Of a stretch of 6,491 bases of DNA, positions 1-5,749 are shown piece by piece (positions within the stretch are counted from its first letter, which is position 1; the number at the start of each line of letters is the position of its first letter). Origin of the DNA: Promethearchaeota archaeon (GTDB taxonomy: Archaea > Asgardarchaeota > Lokiarchaeia > Sigyniarchaeales > Promethearchaeaceae). Below the pieces are notes generated by a model. The model ran no database searches. It was not told where the DNA came from and was given only the letters and a program-made list of their open reading frames with translations. The stretch is taken from the NCBI GenBank assembly GCA_014729055.1, contig WJKO01000262.1, forward strand, positions 1 to 6,491. Direction: 5' to 3'. The position numbers were made by a program, and so were the translations under genes.

Positions 1-304
1 CCATAGGATTGCCCAATATCGGCGTTCCAAAACTATCTTCTATTGGATATGTATTATTAGAAATTGCAATATCATCGTACTCAGACCCTATATAATCCCA
101 AGTAAACGATGAGACATAGGTAAAGTCTTTTTTATTAATATCGATTGATGGATTAATGAATTGATTACCTCCACCTCCATCATCTGTAATTTGAGTTAGT
201 GAAATCCAATATGCTGTGACTTGGGGTGATAATATAGAAAATAAAGCCACAAAAATCATTGCTAATGTTATTTTTACGTTCCTTTTACCGTTCTTTATCC
301 TCAT
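1..304 (-). CDS. Secreted protein of unknown function, N-terminal fragment
   Basis: An open frame starts at the ATG at 304-302 and runs off the left edge without a stop, giving 101 visible residues, so the 3' end is missing. The N-terminus reads as a Sec signal peptide: a basic n-region (residues 1-11, MRIKNGKRNVK), a hydrophobic core (about 12-26, ITLAMIFVALFSILS), and a V-T-A motif at 29-31 that fits signal peptidase I cleavage before Tyr32. No cysteine lies near the cleavage site, so it is not an obvious lipoprotein. A Gly-rich stretch (DDGGGG, 41-46) follows, then a Ser/Thr/Asn/Asp-rich region typical of an exported or cell-surface protein. A TATA-like box lies about 33 bases upstream of the ATG, which supports this start and a very short leader. 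I do not recognise the family. The coding call is good because of the clean frame, the signal peptide and the promoter. Confidence 0.72.
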   Translation of the reverse strand, partial: MRIKNGKRNVKITLAMIFVALFSILSPQVTAYWISLTQITDDGGGGNQFINPSIDINKKDFTYVSSFTWDYIGSEYDDIAISNNTYPIEDSFGTPILGNPM

Positions 305-332
305 GATCAACCAAAACTCGATTTTCTCTACG

Positions 333-351
333 CTATATTTAGATTCTTTTT
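333..351 (-). promoter_or_regulatory. Archaeal TATA/BRE-like promoter of the secreted-protein gene
   Basis: Read on the minus strand, CTAAATATAG (342-333) is preceded by an A-rich BRE-like run (351-343, AAAAAGAAT). The box centre is about 33 bases upstream of the ATG at 304. With the usual archaeal spacing of about 26 bases from TATA to start site, transcription would begin around 311, giving a leader of only a few bases. No Shine-Dalgarno sequence is visible, which agrees with a near-leaderless transcript. Assigned by position and composition only. Confidence 0.5.
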
Positions 352-410
352 TTATTTGGAAATGATTTACATTAAAACTATTTATCCTTGCAATTATTTT
401 TTCTTTTGAA

Positions 411-434
411 GAATTTAAATTTTAATTTAAATTC
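411..434. repeat. Perfect 10-bp inverted repeat in AT-rich spacer
   Basis: GAATTTAAAT at 411-420 is the exact reverse complement of ATTTAAATTC at 425-434, separated by a 4-base loop (TTTA). It lies between the 3' end of the GNAT gene and the promoter of the secreted-protein gene. Apart from the outermost G-C pair the stem is all A/T, so the RNA hairpin would be weak, and AT-rich DNA yields such palindromes by chance. It could be a binding site for a dimeric regulator or part of a termination region; nothing decides between these. Confidence 0.45.
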
Positions 435-460
435 CAAATTACTATAATTATAATAGCTCT

Positions 461-481
461 AAAAGATATTTAAAATAAATT
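461..481 (-). terminator. Candidate T-rich terminator of the GNAT gene
   Basis: On the minus strand, 15-35 bases after the GNAT stop codon, the non-template strand reads ATTTATTTTAAATATCTTTT. Archaeal RNA polymerase commonly terminates at runs of T without a stable hairpin, so this is a plausible 3' end for the transcript. The surrounding DNA is itself very AT-rich, so the call rests mostly on position. Confidence 0.3.
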
Positions 482-495
482 CTATTTTCGTCGGT

Positions 496-1443
496 CTATC
501 CTTTTTCTGCCCCAGAGATGCACCATTCAAAATCTACAAAATAATCATTATTTGAATTTCCGTAATACATTCTAATATATTTCCGTTCGGTTTTTCCGCC
601 CATTTTCTTTAGAATTTCTATAAAATTCTTATGTTCGTCATAAACTGCGAGAATACAAGACGAAAAATCCGATATTTTAATGACTGAATTCAATAAGAGT
701 AATGCAATATTTTGATTATTAGCAATCAACGGACCAATCTGAAATGCTTGACGTCCAGTTCGTCCGATAATATAGCCTACTATATTGCTTTTATTCTTAG
801 CTACAAAAATATGTTTTAGATTATCTTGAATCAATTTTTCCAAGATATTACGTCGAGCGAGTTTAGTTTTTCTCACATCATAATCATAAATTTCATCTAA
901 GAGACCATTGATAATATCTTCCGATGTAATTCGGGTAATTTTAATGGGTCCTTGAATATTGGGATCAAGTTTAGGTAATACAAAATCGTTTTTTGTTACA
1001 CTAATGAGAGAAAGTCGCCTTTCAACGTTAAATCCATTCTGAATATAGAGTTTATGTCCTAATGGTGTTGCATCTAGTTTAATAATGCCTATATTTTTAT
1101 TTTTAAGGTAGCTAATTGCGTGTTTTAACAATCTGACACCAATTCCCTGTTTTCGATATTCATTATCAACATAAAGCATTCCAATCCAAGCCATTTTCAT
1201 CTGCTTTTTTTCATCAATTCCTATATTGCAGTTATCATATTCAATAGCCGAAACAGAACCGACAGTGATATGAGTTACCTTATCTTTTTTTAGAACTGCT
1301 TTAAAGCATCCATCTGGCGCTAAACTGATAAATCTCTGCCAATCTTCAGCAGTCTGATTCCATTGAGTATTCATTCGCAAGAGTCTTGGAATATCGACTT
1401 CACGCAATGGCTTAATTATAATCTCAATTCTTGTGATACTCAT
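496..1443 (-). CDS. Two-domain GNAT-family N-acyltransferase, YitH-like
   Basis: Predicted cytoplasmic acyl-CoA-dependent N-acyltransferase of 315 residues. The N-terminal GNAT domain (about 6-155) carries the family signature: WNQTAEDW (28-35), a strand ending WIGMLYVD (86-93), the acyl-CoA pyrophosphate loop R97-K-Q-G100-I-G102 (the Q/RxxGxG/A motif), and LDATPLGHKLYIQNGF (123-138). The C-terminal half (about 168-315) matches the second GNAT-type domain of YitH-like proteins (Acetyltransf_18): FVAKNKSNIVGYIIGR, IGPL (237-240), a helix rich in Leu, and RMYYG (291-295) near the end. Length and domain order are normal for the family. The ATG at 1443 is followed at once by the usual first strand (IEIIIKPLREVD), so the start is well supported; no Shine-Dalgarno sequence is visible. 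It is divergent from the OSBS/NSAR-like gene across 47 bp. That suggests the acyl acceptor may be an amino acid (N-acyl substrate for the neighbour), which is inference. The family call is secure and the substrate is unknown. Confidence 0.93.
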   Translation of the reverse strand: MSITRIEIIIKPLREVDIPRLLRMNTQWNQTAEDWQRFISLAPDGCFKAVLKKDKVTHITVGSVSAIEYDNCNIGIDEKKQMKMAWIGMLYVDNEYRKQGIGVRLLKHAISYLKNKNIGIIKLDATPLGHKLYIQNGFNVERRLSLISVTKNDFVLPKLDPNIQGPIKITRITSEDIINGLLDEIYDYDVRKTKLARRNILEKLIQDNLKHIFVAKNKSNIVGYIIGRTGRQAFQIGPLIANNQNIALLLLNSVIKISDFSSCILAVYDEHKNFIEILKKMGGKTERKYIRMYYGNSNNDYFVDFEWCISGAEKG

Positions 1444-1459
1444 GTTTTATTCTATCAAA

Positions 1460-1470
1460 CATATTTAATG
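1460..1470 (+). promoter_or_regulatory. TATA box of the racemase gene, possibly shared with the GNAT gene
   Basis: CATATTTAATG at 1460-1470 is centred about 26 bases before the ATG at 1491, the spacing expected for a leaderless archaeal transcript starting at that ATG. The 47-bp divergent spacer has no room for two independent full promoters plus leaders. Read on the other strand the same element is CATTAAATATG, centred about 21 bases from the GNAT ATG at 1443. That is slightly too close for a standard promoter. A second TATA-like stretch (GTATTTAG, 1489-1482 on the minus strand) is an alternative for GNAT. Transcription of the two genes is therefore likely to be coupled or mutually exclusive. 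Confidence 0.45.
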
Positions 1471-1490
1471 AATTGATTTCTAAATACCAT

Positions 1491-2855
1491 ATGGATAATT
1501 TTTTCATCGAAAAGATAGCTGAAGTTGATTTATATATTTGTTCTGTTCCTTTAAGGCGTCCTTTCGAGATCTCAGGAGGCCTTGCTCAGCGGGACTTTCA
1601 ACCCATCGTCGTCGTCATTACAAATGAATCTGGTTTCACAGGTATCAGCACCTTAGATAATTTCACAACTTCCGTTTACGATAATAACGGCATCTATGTT
1701 TCTTGGGTTAATCTCGTTGAAGATTATTTGCCATATATAATTAAAAAATTCAATAAGATTGAAGATAGAACGATTTTTGATTTCTACAATATTCTCCATA
1801 AGATACGGGATTATAATCCCTTTGTTGTATCCGCGCTTGAAATGGCACTTTGGGATCTTTTAGGGAAGCAAGAAAATATTGCGTGTCACTCTATCTTTTA
1901 TGATATATTTCTTGGATTTCTAAGGGAATTTTACGATATGAGCCAATCAAAATTTGAGTTTAAAGATTATAGCAAAATTTTAGATAGAGCGAGAAGACGG
2001 CGCTTAGAGATGGGATTAAAAAGTAAGATCTCCATAGGATTACAGAAGGAAGATATAAAAGAAAGTAGAATTCAAAAATACCGAAAAATCATAGATGAAG
2101 CTTTAAATCAAGGTATAGACGCCATAAAATTGAAAATAACACCTGGAAAACGCTATAATACGAATTTAATTCATTTAATTAGGGATGAATATTCTGATCT
2201 TACAATAGATACCGATGCAAACTCTTCTTTTTTACCCCAACGTGACTGTTTTGGCCGCGTGAATCTGAATAAGATTATAAACATTTATAATTCGATGGAT
2301 AAGTTTAATATTCGAATGCATGAACAGCCTTCCATCTTCAAGCGCGATCACATGCAAATCTTCTTTGAGTTAGCGAAATCAATTAACATTCCACTCTGTT
2401 TAGATGAGTCAATTCATAGCTTTTATGAAGTACAACATTTAATATCTGAATTCAAAGGCTTAGAAGCCACGGAACAACAAGTAGATAAGATATATGTAAA
2501 TATTAAAATTCATAGAACCGGGGGATTAATAGACAGCATAATATCTCTTGCTAATATTTTATGGGCTAATAAAGCTGATCTATCTGTGAATATTGTTCCT
2601 TGGGCGGGTTATATGCCTGACCAAGAATTATCTTCGAATGCCGCGTTACATCTATTTTCTCTACCTATACAAACAAGCCATACTGATATCACCAATCATC
2701 GATATTGGTTTACTGATTCTCTGTTTGATCAAACGATCTCGGTAGAGAAAGGAAAAGTTAAACTGATAAATGGTCCGGGATTTGGCTTATATCTTAATCA
2801 TGATAAAGTAAATAAACGAAAATTAAGAGAAAAATCATTTAAATTTATTAGGTAA
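1491..2855 (+). CDS. OSBS/N-acylamino acid racemase-like enolase-superfamily enzyme
   Basis: Mg-dependent enzyme of the muconate-lactonizing subgroup, closest in motifs to o-succinylbenzoate synthase / N-succinylamino acid racemase. Such enzymes abstract the proton alpha to a carboxylate. Numbered from the ATG at 1491 (454 aa): capping domain about 8-130 (VPLRRPFEISGGL, then SALEMALWDLLGK); KxK motif K213-L-K215 in IKLKITPGK; metal ligands D242 (DAN), E278 (EQP) and D305 (LDES); second catalytic lysine K339 (VNIKIHRTGGL); and a C-terminal SVEKGKVKLINGPGFGLYL like the NSAR tail. All catalytic and metal residues are present, so it should be active. Odd points: it is about 80 residues longer than the usual 370, with extra sequence at about 135-180 where the LGG element normally lies and longer barrel loops; the usual Gly-Glu after the capping strand is replaced (GISTLD). 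An in-frame TTG at 1473 would add six residues, but the ATG fits the TATA spacing better. Partner gene: the divergent GNAT. Dipeptide epimerase or true OSBS remain possible; no menaquinone genes are visible. Confidence 0.88.
   Translation: MDNFFIEKIAEVDLYICSVPLRRPFEISGGLAQRDFQPIVVVITNESGFTGISTLDNFTTSVYDNNGIYVSWVNLVEDYLPYIIKKFNKIEDRTIFDFYNILHKIRDYNPFVVSALEMALWDLLGKQENIACHSIFYDIFLGFLREFYDMSQSKFEFKDYSKILDRARRRRLEMGLKSKISIGLQKEDIKESRIQKYRKIIDEALNQGIDAIKLKITPGKRYNTNLIHLIRDEYSDLTIDTDANSSFLPQRDCFGRVNLNKIINIYNSMDKFNIRMHEQPSIFKRDHMQIFFELAKSINIPLCLDESIHSFYEVQHLISEFKGLEATEQQVDKIYVNIKIHRTGGLIDSIISLANILWANKADLSVNIVPWAGYMPDQELSSNAALHLFSLPIQTSHTDITNHRYWFTDSLFDQTISVEKGKVKLINGPGFGLYLNHDKVNKRKLREKSFKFIR
2805..2836 (-). 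terminator. Candidate T-rich termination zone of the LRR operon
   Basis: The minus-strand operon ends at 2902 and converges on the racemase gene. The first strong T-rich stretch on the minus strand after the stop lies inside the 3' end of the racemase gene (2836-2805), containing TTTTTCTC, TTAATTTTCG and TTTATTTAC. If used, the two transcripts would overlap at their 3' ends. Composition and position are the only evidence. Confidence 0.22.
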
Positions 2856-2863
2856 TTTCTTAA

Positions 2864-2893
2864 GTCATCGATAGTCGTCAATAGTCCTCTTCC
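2864..2893. repeat. Short 10-bp-period direct repeat in convergent spacer
   Basis: GTCATCGATA (2864-2873) and GTCGTCAATA (2874-2883) match at 8 of 10 positions, and GTCCTCT (2884-2890) begins a third, degraded copy. The array fills most of the 46-bp spacer between two converging stop codons. A 10-bp period is about one helical turn, but two and a half imperfect copies could be chance or slippage. Confidence 0.35.
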
Positions 2894-2901
2894 ATTAAAT
2901 A

Positions 2902-4902
2902 TTATACTCTAAATGTGTATTTTGTTATGTTTAGATAACTTTCAGAGAAGATCATGAGGAATTTAACCAAGATATCGAATTGTCCAATCTCATCATTCTC
3001 ATATAACCATAATATTTTATCAATTTCGGGTATTGCAATTAAGAGATAGTCTGAACACGCGTCACTTTTTATGTAGGTTTTAATCAATTTTATGAGTTTT
3101 ATTGTCAATTCTTCTGTATCCTCACTTGGTTCTTGGGGCTCTTTTCTCTCATTATTGATAATCGTCATTAAGTAAGTTAAGAATATAATTGGAAAGTTCT
3201 GATTTTTACTATAATTATTTCTTAATAAGGATGCATTTTTGTTAACAAACTGACTGAATTCGTTACCTTCTATAACATTTTCCAAGATTTCTGTGAATCT
3301 ATCTATCGAGGTTGCCAGAAAACCTAAAACTTCAGAGTTCTTGATCACATTTAGATCAAGTATGCTAAATTGAAGTCGTTCGAATTTTAGAAGCGTTAAT
3401 GGATATTTATGAATCATATTTTCCCTTAAATCTATTTTCTCTAAAGATACTAACTTATGAAGGTCTTGTGGAAGACTATTTAGTTTATTATATGAAAGAT
3501 CTAAATCTCTAAGGGTTGTTAATGATAGAAAAGATTTTGGTATTTTTTCGATTAGATTCTTGTGAAAATTTAAGACTTCTAATGAATTTAATCGCCCTAC
3601 TTCTGGATCTATGTAATCAAATCTATTATGAGATAAATCGAGAACACGTAAGTCTGTAAGCTGGTCAAATTTATTTGCAACAAACCCGAGTTTGTTATGT
3701 GATGCATCTAATTTCTGCAGGTGTGTGAAATTGATGATTTCATCAGGTAGTAAATATAAATTCATATTCCTCATTGTAATGCTGGTAACATGCCCTTCTG
3801 CCATGGAAAAATAGAACATTTCTTTCCTTGTTTTTTTAAGCATCTCAGAAGGGTGCTGTATTTGTTCTCTAATGAGCTCTGCTTGGGTATGTTTGTGATT
3901 TTCAATTTTAGCCAACGCTGCCGCTTCTTGTTCTGGAAGCCCTAATCCAAGGAAAACATCTTTTAAGTCACCACCTTTTGCTGCAATGATGTTTCTTAAA
4001 GCTTTCAGATATAATTTAACATTCGAGGTCTGGATTGCATCCAATGCTTTATTATATTCTTCTAATTCCCGAGCGTTTGGATTTTTAAATGCATTTAGTT
4101 TGACAATATCATTTTTTTCTTGTTTTGGGTCAAAAAACTTTGCAAATTCTTCAAATACGACAGCTCGAGGATTTAAAGCAATGCAAGCCCTAACATTTTT
4201 ATTACCTGAATAGAATGCCAAGCGAAATTCTGACATTTCCACAGCTTTCGGATAACTAAGGAATTTCATAAACTTATGATTCCTGGAGAATAGCTTTAAC
4301 GGGGGATCCAGCTCAAAAATGGCATCTATTATTGATGTATCGTTTTTTTGATAATAATCTAAAGCTAAATTCAAGACGGGAATTAAGTTTGCAATTAAAT
4401 AAGATTCTGATTTTTGTCCTTCATAATAAGATTTTTTCTCGATTTCGTTCAAGTACATATAAATAAAGTCTGTATCCACTCTGATCATAAATTTCATTAA
4501 TGGAACAGCTATCGGTGTTAACAAATGACCTGCTTCTTCAATTTCCTCCTGTAATTTAAAGGCATCAACCCCTGCCTCTGCAATACCAGCAACCCACGAT
4601 TTGAATGCTTTGAATTTCTCCGAAGGTTCTAAGTGAATCTCTCTAAGATGCTCAGTTGAGCGTATGTATAGAATTTTTTCCTCTAAGTCTTTATCCAATG
4701 GTTGATCTTCATCGACGTCGCAAGCTTTTATACTTGTAACAGCAGTATGGATACATGAAATTGCATCTGTGAATTCAATCGTACCTGTGCGTGGATTTAT
4801 TTTTTCCATAACAAGTTTCTGACGTCCGGTTTTTTGATTAACATATGCACACAGATATACGTCGTCACGAATAAATTTGTATTTCGCAATATAGCTTGTC
4901 AA
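2902..4902 (-). CDS. Leucine-rich-repeat protein with helical flanks, unknown function
   Basis: A 666-residue protein without signal peptide or membrane span, so probably cytoplasmic. The N-terminal third is not recognised: a beta-rich start (YIAKYKFIRDDVYLCAYV), then a helical region. Residues 236-281 hold two degenerate NP(R/N)A elements (ACIALNPRAVVFEEF and AFKNPNARELEEY), reminiscent of HEAT-like variant repeats. Residues 371-507 contain six leucine-rich repeats; those starting at 393, 416, 439, 462 and 485 keep an exact 23-residue period with LxxLxLSxNxLxxLP-type consensus (for example LRVLDLSHNRFDYI), the class found in Ras-binding SHOC2-like and ROCO proteins. The C-terminal 160 residues are predicted helical. 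The start is TTG at 4902: the frame is closed by a stop at 4917-4915, the next ATG would remove 31 coding-like residues, and GAGG stands 10 bases upstream. Probably the last gene of a three-gene operon, 23 bp after the zinc-ribbon gene. LRRs imply protein binding; the partner is unknown and no GTPase gene is in the window. Confidence 0.9.
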   Translation of the reverse strand: MTSYIAKYKFIRDDVYLCAYVNQKTGRQKLVMEKINPRTGTIEFTDAISCIHTAVTSIKACDVDEDQPLDKDLEEKILYIRSTEHLREIHLEPSEKFKAFKSWVAGIAEAGVDAFKLQEEIEEAGHLLTPIAVPLMKFMIRVDTDFIYMYLNEIEKKSYYEGQKSESYLIANLIPVLNLALDYYQKNDTSIIDAIFELDPPLKLFSRNHKFMKFLSYPKAVEMSEFRLAFYSGNKNVRACIALNPRAVVFEEFAKFFDPKQEKNDIVKLNAFKNPNARELEEYNKALDAIQTSNVKLYLKALRNIIAAKGGDLKDVFLGLGLPEQEAAALAKIENHKHTQAELIREQIQHPSEMLKKTRKEMFYFSMAEGHVTSITMRNMNLYLLPDEIINFTHLQKLDASHNKLGFVANKFDQLTDLRVLDLSHNRFDYIDPEVGRLNSLEVLNFHKNLIEKIPKSFLSLTTLRDLDLSYNKLNSLPQDLHKLVSLEKIDLRENMIHKYPLTLLKFERLQFSILDLNVIKNSEVLGFLATSIDRFTEILENVIEGNEFSQFVNKNASLLRNNYSKNQNFPIIFLTYLMTIINNERKEPQEPSEDTEELTIKLIKLIKTYIKSDACSDYLLIAIPEIDKILWLYENDEIGQFDILVKFLMIFSESYLNITKYTFRV

Positions 4903-4912
4903 TTGTTTAAAG

Positions 4913-4916
4913 CCTC
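4913..4916 (-). promoter_or_regulatory. Shine-Dalgarno-like GAGG supporting the TTG start of the LRR gene
   Basis: On the minus strand GAGG (4916-4913) lies 10 bases before the TTG at 4902, within the 23-bp gap after the upstream gene's stop. It decides the start because no ATG is available: the ATG at 4920-4918 is followed directly by TGA in the LRR frame. Translational coupling to the upstream gene is likely. Confidence 0.4.
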
Positions 4917-4925
4917 ACATTTTAT

Positions 4926-5729
4926 TCAAATAATATCTCGGTCTTGATTTTTGTGTTTTTTCTTATTTTCTTTCTTCTTCTTTATTGTTTTTTCTTCAGC
5001 TAAGTTTTCTAAGTCATAATCACAGATAGGACACTTATTCCAATCCGGCTGATAAGCTGCTCCGCAATTTGGGCACTCAGGTAAAGGTTCATAGAATACT
5101 GATGCCATATTCTCCCAAGCGATTCTTTGAGGATCTTTTTGATCGGCACGTTTTCTTTCCTTTTCCTCTTGGTCTTCTTGAAAAATTTCTTGTTGAAGCA
5201 TATTATCATAGAGAGGCGTTTTACAACCGGGGCAGATATCCCATTCAGGATGACACATGTAATCGCATATCCGACATCTTATAAGATTAGGGTCATCCCA
5301 ATCAGAGATCTCCTTAACCCCTTCCCTCGTTGTGGAAAATTCAAATGGTTCTTGTTTCTCATCGTCTTTCAACCTTTTAATCCAAACTCCACCTTTATCT
5401 AACATTTCGATATAATAAAGCACGGTCGTGTCGATCGGAATATTTGCTAATATAATACCAAATTTATTATCTTCAATCCTATCCATTATCGCTTCAGAAA
5501 ACTCACGTGCACCCACTGAATGGAATAATTTCACTTGTTTACAATAGAAAGAGTCATCATTAATTTGAACAATAAATTTCACATTGATTTTTCCGCTACG
5601 CAAATTTGATGCCATCATTCTTGCCATAACCGTTGAATTTGGCTGTGAAATCCGTTCTTGTTCTATTCTGTATAAAATATTTTCAACTTTCTTCTCAAAT
5701 TCTTCCTTTTTCTTCCTCTTTTTCATCAT
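4926..5729 (-). CDS. Double zinc-ribbon protein with FN3/Ig-like domain, unknown function
   Basis: A 267-residue protein with no signal peptide, probably cytoplasmic. Domains in order: a very basic, coiled-coil-prone start (MMKKRKKKEEFEKK, about 1-27); a beta-sandwich-like region (about 46-132) with strand pattern VKFIVQIN ... VKLFH ... VLYYIEMLDKGGVW, resembling an FN3/Ig-like module; zinc ribbon 1 with C152-x2-C155-x10-C166-x2-C169; a charged Glu/Lys linker (about 178-200); zinc ribbon 2 with C219-x2-C222-x10-C233-x2-C236; and a Lys-rich tail (249-260). The two ribbons share identical spacing and a P-E/D-W-D/N-x-C-P-x-C core (W163, W230), so they look like an internal duplication. The start is the first of two tandem ATGs (5729-5724); a stop lies in frame just upstream, and there is no clear Shine-Dalgarno sequence. 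It sits 20 bp after the ferredoxin-like gene and 23 bp before the LRR gene. Such ribbons bind protein or nucleic acid; which one here cannot be told. Confidence 0.85.
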   Translation of the reverse strand: MMKKRKKKEEFEKKVENILYRIEQERISQPNSTVMARMMASNLRSGKINVKFIVQINDDSFYCKQVKLFHSVGAREFSEAIMDRIEDNKFGIILANIPIDTTVLYYIEMLDKGGVWIKRLKDDEKQEPFEFSTTREGVKEISDWDDPNLIRCRICDYMCHPEWDICPGCKTPLYDNMLQQEIFQEDQEEKERKRADQKDPQRIAWENMASVFYEPLPECPNCGAAYQPDWNKCPICDYDLENLAEEKTIKKKKENKKKHKNQDRDII

Positions 5730-5749
5730 ATTAATTCATTTTTCTTTCT

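Noticed and set aside
1473..1490. TTG at 1473 as start of the OSBS/NSAR-like gene
   Set aside because: It adds only six residues, lies within about 8 bases of the TATA-like box centred near 1465, and has no Shine-Dalgarno sequence. The ATG at 1491 fits leaderless spacing.
1491..2855. Assignment as menaquinone-pathway MenC
   Set aside because: OSBS and NSAR activities cannot be separated by motifs, no other menaquinone gene is visible, and the neighbour is an N-acyltransferase; the gene symbol is therefore withheld.
3986..4213. Plus-strand open frame opposite the LRR gene
   Set aside because: It lies wholly antisense to a well-supported coding region, has no recognisable motif and no promoter or ribosome-binding site.
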